This document shows, in pieces, positions 23,153 through 34,034 of a stretch of DNA of 64,000 nt; position 1 is the stretch's first letter; every line of letters begins with the position of its first letter. The notes under the pieces were generated by a model. It saw nothing but the letters and a program-made list of their open reading frames with translations. It was not told where the DNA came from and made no database searches. The DNA is from Tanypteryx hageni. Taxonomy: Eukaryota > Arthropoda > Insecta > Odonata > Petaluridae. Position numbers and translations under genes: made by a program. Location of the stretch: positions 10,137,108 through 10,201,107 of the forward strand of contig CM054114.1 of assembly GCA_028673005.1 (NCBI GenBank), given 5' to 3'.

Positions 23153-23424
23153 GATAGCACCAGGAGCGGATCAAGAAACTTCTCAAGGGGGCGGCGATTT
23201 TCCCCAAGGGGGGCGATCCTGATAATTTTTAATAATTACAAGTAAAGTAACTCATAAAAATTTAATTATGATATAATTTCGAAAGTGAACATAAGTTCAA
23301 CGCCAAATACTGAAATATAAAGTTATGCTGCCGAGAAAAATCAAGATGTGGAGTACCTTTTAAGAAGAATCCAGAGAGGGGGGGGGGGGGGTCGCTCTCC
23401 CTTGGATCCACCACTGGGTGGCAC
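23153..23424 (+). mobile_element. Nested hAT MITE, 256 bp (23161-23416)
   Basis: The left end is CAGGAGCGGATCAAG; the right end, read inward, is CAGTGGTGGATCCAAGGGAG. GGGGGCG-type runs lie just inside both ends, including a 14-base G run at 23378-23391. The flanks GATAGCAC (23153-23160) and GGTGGCAC (23417-23424) agree at 6 of 8 positions and resemble the TGGCACGCG motif of the host element, consistent with insertion into it. Confidence 0.75.
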
Positions 23425-23729
23425 GCGACACATTTTCGACATAATATATGACACAATACAGAAAAAGGTTGGCCACCTCTGTGCTAGAGGCAAAGGATAG
23501 TTTGCCGGGTTAAAGCTGGCGCCTTGACCGCTTCGGCAGACCAGAGGGCCTTCCGCGAATCCTGTAAGTATTAGTTAGTTTCTGTGAGTAAATGCGGATT
23601 TAAAATAGGAGAGAAATTACCTATATTTAATTCAAGAATGTATAAATCTAATAATGTGTTTGTGAAATTGTAAATATTATTCCCTATATAAAATATTTCA
23701 TCTAGTAACTATAAAATGCTAATTCTCTT

Positions 23730-24200
23730 ATGTCCATAAAACTCGATATCTCAGTTGTTTCTTCAGCCAGTTCAACGAAATTTGGTAGGATTGGATTGAT
23801 AACGTATCAGTGGCGAATGGCATAAAAATATTTCCAAAAAGATCCTCGGTTTGACTCCAGAGGTTGATATCAATTTCCCATAAGATAACACGTAAAAATC
23901 AAATTTTCGAAGTAAAGGCTTTTACTCTTTTGCAAATTAAAATTAAAAATAATTGACCTACGATCTTTGGACTCAAACCGTTTTAAAGAACAATAAATAA
24001 TGTTTCTTATATCATCGTCATATTTTGCCTACAACACAAAATCGCTCAATTTATACGTTTAAATCATATTTATTGGAAAAAATTAAACTTTTTAACGATA
24101 TGTTACCTTGCCGATCGTTTCATTGTTAAACCTTGAGATTGTATTGTCGTCTCAACTCTTATACTGTATGCATAAGGAAAGCGTGCATTGAAAATTTTAA
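23730..24200 (+). repeat. Family B repeat, copy 1
   Basis: Defined by comparison with 24474-24600, 30790-31130 and 50230-50640. Shared landmarks: GGTTTGACTCCAGAGG (23849-23864), TTTCCCATAAGATAACACGT, a CTTTTACTCTTTTGCAAATT block, and near the end GCATAAGGAAAGCGTGC. The CGGTTTGACTCC phrase resembles a pol III B box with one change. The copy runs into a GA-rich tract, as copy 4 does. Confidence 0.8.
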
Positions 24201-24440
24201 TAGGTGAGAGAAAAGGAGAGGAAGAAAGGAGAGAAACAGGGGGAGAGAGAGGGAGCGAAAGAGGAGAGAGATAGAGGAGGGAGACAGAGAAAACGGTAGA
24301 GGAAGAAATAGATAGATAATGTTCTTTATTAGGGCGAGATTGAGACTAGGAAATATATTTTTCCAGAGAAAGAGAGAGGGGGAGGGAGGTAGAATGTGAG
24401 GGAGGAGGATTGGAGAGAGGAAGAGAGAAAAGGACGAAGA
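24201..24440 (+). repeat. GA-rich tract following Family B
   Basis: About 240 bp in which GAGA, GGAG and GAAAG strings predominate, interrupted near 24310-24350. It follows Family B copy 1 directly and precedes copy 2. Confidence 0.85.
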
Positions 24441-24473
24441 ATGGAAAGTGCCTTAAATTTAATACATAATCCA

Positions 24474-24620
24474 CGTAACCAAATTTGGTAGGATTGCTAA
24501 AATCACGTTCCAATAGCGAATGACAAAAATTTTTCAAAAAAGGTCCCGGGTTCGACTCCAGAGGGTGATTTCAATTTCCCATAAGACAATTAATATCTCA
24601 GCCGTTTGTTTGATTATAAA
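24474..24620 (+). repeat. Family B repeat, copy 2 (partial)
   Basis: Carries CCAAATTTGGTAGGATTG, TAGCGAATGACAAAAAT, CCCGGGTTCGACTCCAGAGG (24545-24564) and TTTCCCATAAGACAAT, all matching copy 1. GGGTTCGACTCC is a close match to the pol III B box consensus. The remaining body is absent. Confidence 0.75.
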
Positions 24621-25214
24621 GCCCGTTTTAAACGAGTTATTTCATCTAGTCTTTTCATATTGTTTCCAACTGACCGTGTGCCTAACTTTAAACATATTTT
24701 GATAGTAATAATAATAATAATATATTTTATTTTTGGACTAGATAAACGTCACGCATATTTACTCTTGAACTAATATGCTGATTTTATAGATTCTCTCATA
24801 TTAAGACAGCTATAGTTTAAGGAAATATTCCGTTAATATTCAGAATTGAAACTTTACATTAGAAATTATTATTCTCCTAAGTATGTAATCATATAAACTT
24901 CGCTGCAGTTATTTTAATATTTTCTTTTAAACTTCCCTTCGTCTTATTCTTTGGTTTAAAATATACGTATCAATGTTAAAAGTACACAGAGTAAAATATA
25001 GACATTCACTTCGTAACCAAGCAGAGGTTAAGGTATGTACGTCAGCTATTCATGTCTTTAGCCGAAAACAATACTTACTTTCAACAATTCATACTTTATT
25101 GGTACAAAAAACCTAAAATCGATATGCATAAAATCCATTTGGGAAAGATTCCATTACATAAATAAAAGACATTTTTTAGCGCAAATTAGAATGTCTTTCG
25201 ATATGAATAACGAT

Positions 25215-25429
25215 GATAATAATGATAACAAGACAATAGAGGAATGATGCACGCATAATGCGTGCAAAATATAAATATTCATGGCTTAGTATAATATATG
25301 AGAACTGAAATGCCAGAGGTGATGCCAATGAAATATCGAATTTTTGATTCGCCGATTTATTTCCTAATCAGTTGTAATTAATAAAATAATCGACAATTTC
25401 ATATAACTTACCTCATTCTAATGGTAGTG
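25215..25429 (+). repeat. Family A repeat, copy 1, 5' part
   Basis: Matches 34035-34270 and 38515-38760: TGAAATATCGAATTTTTGAT, then a TTTATTTCCTAATC block and AATCG(A/T)CAAT. It is interrupted at 25429 by the 629 bp element that follows and resumes at 26059. Confidence 0.85.
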
Positions 25430-26060
25430 CAGTCATACTCCGTTTAACGCTGGAGATGCGTTACTGAAAACGAGAGCGCTAACTGAATCAGCGTTATGCG
25501 GGGTCATTTTGGTATAGTACTTATGGAGATGCGTTTCTGTAATCGGAATTTATTGTCAATTTCAAAATATTAGTACTATATTCGCTTTACTCTCCGATAC
25601 TCTAAAACTGAACTGTAAATAATTAACCCTTAAATGCGCAATGTAGCGGATCTGCTACTTACCAGAAATCCTTCAATATAATAACGCAACGTTTTTTTCA
25701 TTTTATCACACTGTAACAGATTCCACACATCCTCCCCTTATAATCAGCGCCCAATACCATCAATAAGTGTCCAATTTCGTGAGATATGTAAACAAAACCA
25801 AATATTACTCTGCAGTCTGAGAACGTGGTGTCCGAAAATGTGAAATAAAATCGTCTTGTAATTTTTTATTATTTTTTCGATAGAGTAACACTTAGTAACT
25901 TTAAAATGTTAAATACGGAATTTGGCGATGTTCCCGCGATTATTTCTTGAGTTAGAGCATCCGCAAAAACGTACGGAGAAAGTAAAAATTGGTTCGAGAA
26001 CAATGAGCGTTATAACGAATCAGCGTTGTACGGGGCAGCGTTAAACGGGGTGTTACTGTA
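25428..26060 (+). mobile_element. pogo/Tigger-like non-autonomous element, 629 bp (25430-26058)
   Basis: The ends are CAGTCATACTCCGTTTAACG at 25430 and, read inward from 26058, CAGTAACACCCCGTTTAACG. Both are followed by further AACGCT phrases in the subterminal 80 bp. The other Family A copies lack this segment: 34268-34290 reads AGTCGTAATATAATC where this copy has AGTAGTG, the element, then TAATGTAATC. This places the insertion at a TA dinucleotide, duplicated as TG (mutated) and TA. CAGTnnnnnC-type ends with TA duplication fit the pogo/Tigger branch of Tc1/mariner. No transposase frame inside. Confidence 0.88.
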
Positions 26061-26675
26061 ATGTAATCTTTATGTTCACATTCATTTCTTCGTCGTAAAT
26101 TACCCATTTCTTTTCAATTACAAACGCTGCGTTTACGTAAATAAAATAGACGTATTCACTTTCATTTCTTCATCGTAGATAATCCATTTTCCTTCATTTG
26201 CCAAATGTTGCGTGCTTACGATATAAAATTACATTAATTAGTTATTTAGAGCAGATATTGTGTGCGCCAGTTGCAACGTTGAAAACAATTTAAAAATTTC
26301 CTAACATTAAGTTGAAAGTGAATTATGACTTTCTCGTTTGATTTTCTTGAAATCGATTACTCCTTCGTTAAAAATGTACAGAACAAAACATGTGCCATTT
26401 TACTAGTTCTACAATTTTATTTGAAGCCTTTTTAGTTATAAGTGACATCTTACGAGATACAAAGAAAAATTCATTTTTGTTACCAGTAAAGTGGCACTTC
26501 CGATTAGGCTACGTAAACCATTTATTTAATTTTCTTAGATTCTCTCTCCGTAAGTCTTAAATGCCAAATTTAATGGGCATCTGCCCAGTAGTTTCTGAGA
26601 TGCAACATGCGGACGGACGGACGGACACGACCTAGTTATAAGGCGTTCTTTGTTTAATTTTTGCAAAGAACTCCA
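26059..26675 (+). repeat. Family A repeat, copy 1, 3' part
   Basis: Continues the alignment with copies 2 and 3: CGTCGTAAATTACCCATTTC, TCGTAGATAATCCATTT, GACTTTCTCGTTTGATTTTC, AGTAAAGTGGCACTTCCGAT and TAGGCTACGTAAACC. It ends with ACATGCGGACGGACGGACGG, then TTATAAGGC and a hairpin (GTTCTTTG 26645-26652 pairing with CAAAGAAC 26664-26671). Confidence 0.85.
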
Positions 26676-26679
26676 AAAA

Positions 26680-27150
26680 ATGATTCCTGCGGTAATTTTG
26701 ATTTATGTGATAGGAATATTTTTTACTCTGTTGGAAACAGCTAAGATTGTAGCTTCACAAAGAATAAGCTTCATAATTAATTTTAAAACATGTATTAGAT
26801 CTGTTATACATTAACTGGCACAAATAAAAACTTTTAGAGGAACATTTAACTGTAATTTGTTACCAAATCAGGAATTATTTACCATATTTTCCATCTGTTT
26901 AGTATTTTGTTTACGCTAATTTTCCATTTAATTATGGTAAAAATAAAAGTTGCTTTTAGAATACTGAGTTTAAATACTGGTAATTTATGAACGAGGGTGT
27001 AATAATTTCAGACTCAATTGCAGGAATTGCATAAATCTCTTGATGCCTCCATTTTACTCATTATCCATAATAACGTGTGATTAGCATATACCATTATTTC
27101 ACATCTACTTAGTGATTTTTTATTTCGAATTAAGTTTTTTCATCATGCAT
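26680..27150. other. AT-rich DNA, nothing recognised
   Basis: No gene, RNA or repeat that I can support in this stretch between the Family A tail and the pyrimidine-rich region. Confidence 0.5.
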
Positions 27151-28570
27151 AAGTGTTCCGTTGGAATCTTGTTCAAACTTTTAGAGATTTGTTTTCATAA
27201 TTCTCGCTTAAGTCGTTTTAGTCTCGCATTCGTTGTCTTTTCCCGTTAAGGCATTGGCTCCTTCTACAAGTATTTTTTTTAATCAGCGGCTTCTTCTTGC
27301 CAAAATATCACCAATTCTTCAATCGAATTGCTTCCGAAGGGAAATGAACATTCGTTCCCACCATCTTTCCAATCTCGAAGACTTATTCCCAAAGTTTCTC
27401 AATATAAACCATCCTATTTTTACATTTGGAGTTATATTTTCTTCAAGCGAGGAAACGGAGATACAAAATATTTAGCTGTAGCAACGTATGCCATAAATTA
27501 CTACTGACCATACCGGAACTAGTTGCATGCATAAATTAAAATCCGTTTGTAATATGTGCGGTGGCATTCAGGTGTTCATAGACGAGCATGGTGATAAGTA
27601 AATTATCATTTATAGCTAAAAGATTTCTTACCAAGCATGTTAGTTGAACTCTTTTAGCAGTTCTTGACTCATCCCTTCCAATTGTTCCATCCAAAGCCCA
27701 TGTCTTTGTCTGATAGAGGTCTTCTCCTTTTTTAATACATCTGATGTATTTTCCTCTTCCTAAGACGCACTTATTTCTCAGGATCCTTCATTCTGTGAAT
27801 TACTAGAAAAGCCATTTTATCACTCAAAAGTTTCTTTCACCCGTTTTTCGTATCTTTGTCATATTTATCTAACAACATTCCTCTCTTCTCCTGCTATATT
27901 CACAACCAAATAATGCTATACTTCTTGTCAACTTTGCCTTCATCACTTTTTAATATATTTATTTAAACCTTTTTTCATTAACTCCAGTCATAAGTGCCTC
28001 ATTCGCTCTTTCATACTCGCTCTTTCAAATCCAATGACTCTTGCTATATTCCCGCTAATTTTCGTAGAAGATAACTTTGCCTTTTCGTTTAAGTTTACTT
28101 ATTGAAGTTCGTTTGCTTTGATCTTTTTCTTAAATATAAATCAAAACTGAACTATTGAACTCCTTTTTAACCTACCCTTACATGTTTTCACTCAATTTAT
28201 TAAAACACTCTTTACAATCCTTTCAGCAGTTCCACTGAGATATTTCTAAATATTTTTGACCGGAATATTACCTTCTCGTCGAATTATGTAGCATTCAATT
28301 TCCTCCGGGAGCCTATTAAATCGCACTTTCTAATGTTTCTGCTCCTTAAATATCACCAATTTCATCTTTCTGTTATTATATCTAGCTTTAGGCATTTTCT
28401 TTGTAATTCATCAATACATTCAATTTCCATTTTCACGTTAGTCTTATGGATCAGTCACAATTTAACATTTTAATTGTAGCCTTTGAATATACAACGCTTT
28501 TTCAAAATTAAACTATTCTGCTGCATCTCTACAGTTTCTCTACATTTTCACATTGACCTTTCTATCATAA
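27150..28570 (-). other. Pyrimidine-rich (plus strand) region, possible decayed LINE coding strand
   Basis: The plus strand is strongly T/C-biased for about 1.4 kb, so the minus strand is purine-rich, as the coding strands of many decayed non-LTR elements are. Minus-strand snippets look protein-like but are broken by stops and frameshifts, and I could not match any to a named RT motif. The + frame at 27233-27475 is probably a shadow. Confidence 0.3.
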
Positions 28571-28691
28571 ATCATTGGATCCTTATCAAAGATGATCCTA
28601 TTGTTTAAAAGTATAAAAATATACGCGAAAGCAGGATAAAATTTAATTAAGTGTTACTAAGGATTTGAATTGTGCACAGAAAATGGCTTGT

Positions 28692-28886
28692 CTACAGCTT
28701 CCTAAACTGCCGGATCGCGGCCGCTCGCCCACTCCCCCTGTCGTCCTCGCGACGAACTCGCTGCTCACGGCCGAGCCAGCGTTCAAACTCGTCCTGGGAA
28801 TTTTCCGCGGTGTCAACTTCATGTCTATTCGATTCTGATAATCTCGATCGTATTGATTTTGGGTCAATTGTATTTTCGAAACAAAA
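28692..28886 (-). other. Candidate coding exon (64 codons, no ATG)
   Basis: On the minus strand a frame is open from after a TAA (28887-28889) to a TAG (28692-28694). It includes E-V-D-T-A-E-N-S-Q-D-E-F-E-R-W-L-G-R-E-Q and a charged continuation ending F-R-K-L. G/C is clearly favoured at third positions between about 28700 and 28815, the segment is GC-rich in AT-rich surroundings, and the composition (charged, helix-prone) looks like a real protein end. A different minus frame (28643-28867, 74 codons) overlaps it and has an ATG. No splice acceptor is clear and I cannot name a family. It could equally be a GC-rich non-coding island. Confidence 0.25.
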
Positions 28887-28969
28887 TTATTTTTCTAAAT
28901 CAATAGCATGTCGCAAGAAAGACACTGGTAAGCGCAAAGATTTATATTATGTGGTTCAAGCATAAATTG

Positions 28970-29590
28970 ATATGTGTAGTTCGTGAAAATATGCAAAAAG
29001 ATGGAATTCAGCTGTGTTAAATTCTGGCTTTCGTTTTAATAATATCTAAAGTCAGTTATTATTGAGTAACTAAGCCGCTTAATTATGAGTGTTTGTATTT
29101 TGGTGTCCTCTAAAGTTCAATAATGTAAAGTATTTTTTTGTTTGTTGGTCATTTGGTTAGAATTCTTCGTGCTTAAGATTGGAACCCTCTAACACGTTCG
29201 TTTCAGGTTTATGTTAGTAATTTTTATATGGACTGACGAGTTAAATATAGTACATATTCATATAGGTTTGAGAAGAAAATAATATTCAATATTACAGCAT
29301 TTTATAACAGTATGGTCTAGGGCAGTTGTGACTAACTATATTTTTGTGCTTCTACTTGTATCTTTGGCATTTTTCAGATTACTGTCAAAGGCTATATGTA
29401 ACTTTCAACGGTATTGCCGATAGTCCTTATTAAACGGGAGATGTGAAATTTTATTATTACGTTTGCCAGGACGTGAATTCTAATGAGTCGCTTTAGCAGC
29501 AAATATTAACATTATAGGAAAGGGATGGGAAATTTCTTGCATCGTTATAGTGACTTTATGCACATAAGTAGTCACGCCTGACGGGCACTC
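28970..29590. other. AT-rich DNA, nothing recognised
   Basis: No supported feature. Confidence 0.5.
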
Positions 29591-29592
29591 CA

Positions 29593-29890
29593 AGATTGCC
29601 ACCTTATGAGTAGTTGGTTCCGGGAGAATCCGAGAAAATTTTCTCTGGGTCGAAAAACAACTAACGTGAGTAATTTATTTATTAATTAGAAACCTATAAT
29701 GATTATTTAATCTTTATTTTATTGTTACAGTTAGGGTTGCCATCTTGTAAATTGCTGATTCTTGGAGATATTCACCATATGAGTTGTTAATTTTGAGAAA
29801 TTTTGTAGGATAAAACAGCAAATGAGAACAATAAAACATGCTTTATTTATTATTTAGAAACCATATGAATATTTGACCTTAATTTTGTTT
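29593..29890 (+). repeat. Two diverged tandem units of about 145-155 bp
   Basis: Unit 1 (29593-29735) starts GATTGCCACCTTATGAG and contains ATTAGAAACCTATAATGATT. Unit 2 (29736-29890) starts GGTTGCCATCTTGTAAA and contains ATTTAGAAACCATATGAATA. Both end in a T-rich TTTATTTTATTG or TTAATTTTGTTTTG run. This is either an old tandem duplication or two adjacent copies of one element. Confidence 0.55.
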
Positions 29891-30615
29891 TGATATTATT
29901 CTACAAATTATCCTAATGAACTCTTAAAATTAGCATTACTTCAAAAAGTGTACTTCATTTATTAAATTTGAATTTCTTCGAGCAGCCTCAAAAATATCTG
30001 ATTTTGATAGTATAAAGGCATAGAAATCTTTACAAGAATAATTTAAATTTGTGTGTACTTGAATTTCTCCCTTTACATGATCCACACTTAATTTGTTTTG
30101 ATCGTTACGCAACAATTCATTATTAACTTTGAACACACACAGGTAATAACCCTAAGCACTCCTGTTCTGTTTTCTGCTTTCTATCTCATTTTTGGGCACA
30201 TTTTTCCATCGTAAGTGCCTATTTGCTTCGTTATGTCCGTCCGTCTGTATGCGTGATCGTTATTGGCTTTTACCGAGCATATTTTCGTGACATTTGCTAT
30301 TAAGGACTTCTGGGAAAAGGCAATAAGAAAATGGCATAAATGTTTTACGTGACCCAATCAGGGAGGCCACTTTATAGGAACAAAAAAACTTTCCGTCACA
30401 TCAAGTAAAATATTATTTATGCAAAAAATGTGTTCAGATTAAATTTGTAGAGCTAGCCAAATAAGATATTTCTCTGAAAATGATTTTTTTATCCTAAAAG
30501 TAGCAGTTTCAAGAAAAACAAACAAGAAAGTCGCAATTCACTTTGAAGAAAACTTCATGCAACATCTTAATCGTTGTCAAAGAAAACAATCCTCATAGTA
30601 ACTGAAGTAAATAAG
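29891..30615. other. AT-rich DNA, nothing recognised
   Basis: No supported feature. The 66-codon minus frame at 29936-30136 has no known motif. Confidence 0.5.
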
Positions 30616-30619
30616 ATCT

Positions 30620-30785
30620 GCTATAATCAATGTCGGACTTACTGGGCTGCAGTGGCGCAGTTGCGCCAGGGCTCCGAGGTAAAAGGGGCCCCACGGAGGC
30701 CCTAGACACTATGTGTGGAGTGGAGGACCTGCGAAAAATTATGCTCAAGAGCCCCCGAGCCCCTTAATCCGGCCTTGGCTATAAT
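30620..30785 (+). mobile_element. Short hAT-like MITE, 150 bp (30628-30777), exact 8 bp target duplication
   Basis: The left end is CAATGTCGGACTTACTGGGC; the right end, read inward, is CAAGGCCGGATTAAGGGGCT. These are imperfect inverted ends. The interior is GC-rich with AGGGGCCCC and GAGCCCC phrases. It is flanked by GCTATAAT at 30620-30627 and 30778-30785, an exact 8 bp duplication. It lies directly at the 5' side of Family B copy 3. Confidence 0.85.
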
Positions 30786-30789
30786 TAGG

Positions 30790-31135
30790 ATAATCCTATA
30801 GATTAAGTGGGGATGTGTGTTTGGCCGTGTGTCACAAGAAAACATACGTAATATTATAGCGTGTTTTAACAAACTTCTCTGCTAGACAGATTATTGTGAT
30901 TTGGTGGTAAGGCTTCAATCATACATTTACAAGTCAATGATCAAAAAAGTGTCGAAAGTGACTCCGGGAGATAATTTCCATTTCCCATAAGATAACACGT
31001 AAATATCCACTTGTCGACGTGCAGACTTGTTTTCTTTTGCAAATTAAAATTAGAAAAGAATTGGCTTTCGATATTCAGACTCGGACTGTTTTAAATGAAA
31101 ATTAATGAAGTTTCTTATTCACATCGTCTATTTCT
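30790..31135 (+). repeat. Family B repeat, copy 3
   Basis: Shares with copy 1 the sequences TTTCCCATAAGATAACACGT, CTTTTGCAAATTAAAATTAG, the GACTC(G/A)(G/A)ACTGTTTTAAA block and ATGAAGTTTCTTAT. The B-box-like part is diverged here (GTGACTCCGGGAG), and no GA tract follows. Confidence 0.7.
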
Positions 31136-31139
31136 CTCT

Positions 31140-33140
31140 ACGGGTCGAATAGACCCACAAATGTCGTTTTAACTTTAAAATATTACGTTTAAAACGTGAA
31201 TTTTTTTGTTGTTAACGACTACAGCATTGTGGCAGAATTAGCTAAATTACATATTATTTAAACAGGTTTATATGGAATTCCCGAAAAAAATCCAGTCAGA
31301 CACAATGTCAGACACCGGAGAGGGTTCGTGTCTACCTGAAGGAATCTGTTTATACATGAGCAACTTTATGTAGCTACCTCTAGAGTAAATGCAAATATCA
31401 GGTTTGCATTATCTGATTACACAATAACATTAACCAAAAATGTGGTGCATCATGATGCCTTGATTTCTTCCAGTAAAATAACAATATACATACTAACCAA
31501 TGTGAAAAACCCATTATATTTAAAAAAAACGTAAACAACCAACTATATCTTTTAAAACGCACACAGGCCTATATGTGTCGCTGGCTAATAGTAAGTTCAA
31601 TTTCCTTACGCGTTCATGTGGCATTTTATAAGCGGTAAGAAATGGATTTGACGGAGAAAATAAAGTAAACGTAAACATGACAAGTGCTTAACTTAAGTGA
31701 AGTATGTTTCAAATAATTTTCGATTTTTTTACTATATACTACAGATTAGAAAACAAATCGGTGAATAAAAATGTAATAATCCCCTGGCATCAATTCAGAT
31801 ATATCGTTTTGCAGTATTTAGTCATTATACTGAAATTACATAAATACGTTATTTATTGCGCAGACTAAGGGATGGGCAGAAATTTTAAGTACGGCGAGAG
31901 ACTCAATCAGGTCGTGCCATTTCGCTATTTTATGGCGAGCGTTCGTTCAAATTGTATCGTTTAATTTCAAATACACCATCGCACGAAACGCTCCTATTTG
32001 CGATACACTTTTCTAACTTGTTCATTTCCTGTCTATATAATTGTTACAAAAGCATAAATTTTATCTCGTCACTTAATAAAAGGAAAGACAAAAGAAACTT
32101 TTTCCCTTTTCTTGTTTAGGATTTGTTATGCTAACTCGTAGAACTGTCACAAGTGGAGGAAAGCTCCTGTCATTTTTAAATAAGAAGCAAAATTTTCATA
32201 ATTAAGATCTATTTGGACTATATCTGATAGTTGATACAGTTTCTTGCATTCATTAGCTTTGAATTTTCGGAGAAAGGTAATAGATATATGTGGTGCTGTA
32301 GTATAATAAATATTATAATTATATTTTTTAGCTATTTAGGAAATTTTACAACCTTGTAATCTTGAGTTAAATATCTGCACATAATTTAAAATAAAAGAAT
32401 ATTTAGGTCAAATTCTACTAGTGTAATTTTTACGAGCATTTTGCAGGAATGTGATAGAAAGAATTATGTTCACCGTGTCTTTTCGCCCGTATGTCATATG
32501 ATGGCGTTGTTTTGTTTGAACAAGTTTTTGTTAATTTTGCTATTGGAGGATAATGATAAATTGGAATGACAAATTCAGTAATGACTAACATTGTATGACT
32601 TGACTGATTGACTTTCTTTTATGTTAACAGGAGATATTTGTTTCCAAATGTAGGTGCAAATTTTGTGTTTATACAATCTATATCATAATATCTATATACT
32701 ATTAAACATTTTCTTAACCTTTTCCGAATACAAATTTTTTCGTTGCCAATAAGGTGCACTCAGTTTGTCCTCCTCGAATTGTTTGGAAAAATTATTCATT
32801 GAGACCCTAAGTATTGAAGGTTTGGAAATCTAGATGCGAATTTTGATGGTAATGCATCCACCATCAGTGGTTATTCATCGATAGTATTATTATAATCTCT
32901 TCTCCGTGACGACGACTCTATTTTGAGTCCAATTGCCACTACTTAATTTTACGCTAGATAATCCCAATCGCTATCTTACAGAATTGCGTGCGCTTTTTCT
33001 ATAAAATTGATCACACTATAATGGCATTTCGTCGATATACGTTGAGGGCAAATACATTATGAATGAACAAATAAATAATAATGTAATGATTCTTATCAGA
33101 GCTTTACTTTCTGTGATGTGATTCCAAAATAAGCACCTAA
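31140..33140. other. AT-rich DNA, nothing recognised
   Basis: Two kilobases without a gene, RNA or repeat family that I can support. Confidence 0.5.
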
Positions 33141-33144
33141 ATAT

Positions 33145-33826
33145 AAACAAGATGATCCAAACGGAACTTAATATGCCTATTTTCCACAGAATCATTTATT
33201 TAATACTTATATTGGCTTTAATAGCTTTAAAATCACTGCGGATGAGTTGCTATTTGTGCTCCCAAATTTCATCATTTAGCGTTATAAAATATTACACATA
33301 CATTCGAACGGAAACCTTAATTGATCACCCGTATTTGTGCGTCAAAAATATCGCGTGTATGTACTTGACTATACCGAATCCGAGTCCAACAATAGTTGTT
33401 GCCATGCCAAAACTCTCGTAATGAGTCATAAAACTTCAAAACCGCCGGTATTAACGCGAAATTCGAAGAAATACGATCAATGACCATTAAAAATTCAAAT
33501 TTTCATTTTCTCAGAGAAAGGTAGAAGTTCCGTTCCGATATTACAATTCTAAGATATTTAAATGTGCAAGACTAAATTATCCTGTACAATGGATTTTAAC
33601 TTTCCATGTAAATAACATGGGAATTATAGTTCCTAGAATCGAACCCGGGAATTTCAATCTTCAAAACTATCCTCAGGAGCTCGACTCAAGTAGCAAGAGA
33701 TTACCACCAAGTGCCATGAAAATCGGTCTATTGGCTCAAATGTTAATAGGGGGGGGGAGACAGACAGACAGACGCAATGACGAAACTATAAGCCTATTTC
33801 CATTCTGAAAAGTAGGCTAAAATTGA
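33145..33826 (-). repeat. Family C repeat, copy 1
   Basis: On the minus strand it starts AGCCTACTTTTCAGAATGGA, has TATAGTTTCGTCATTGCGTC plus (TGTC)n and a C9 run, then CCCGGGTTCGATTCTAGG (B-box-like, plus strand 33631-33648), CTTAGAATTGTAATATCGGA, AACTATTGTTGGACTCGGAT and finally AAGTTCCGTTTGGATCATCT. Copies 2 and 3 share all of these. The ORFs at 33152-33421 and 33617-33808 are read-through of the repeat. Confidence 0.9.
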
Positions 33827-34034
33827 ATAATTAAGCACTTGCATTACATATCTTCAGTATTCATAACAATTTTATAACAAACTAAACCCATATCGATGAT
33901 TAAAAATTTTTTCGAGATGTTTCTCTTAGTCTTTTAGTTCCACATCGACGTCATTTTATAATATAACATGATCCTTTTTTAAATAAGATTAAAAACAAAT
34001 TCGTTAGGCAGTTCTGCATTGATTTAAATGTAGT

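Larger units (their letters stand above)
22609..23489 (+). mobile_element. hAT element, 865 bp (22617-23481), with exact 8 bp target duplication
   Basis: The ends are CAGGGGCGGCCAACCTGCGG at 22617 and, read inward from 23481, CAGAGGTGGCCAACCT. Subterminal TGGCACGCG repeats occur at both ends. It is flanked by TGCTAGAG at 22609-22616 and 23482-23489. It contains a later hAT insertion (23161-23416) and a GACGG-type tail at 23028-23098, so the original element was shorter. No transposase is encoded. Confidence 0.92.
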
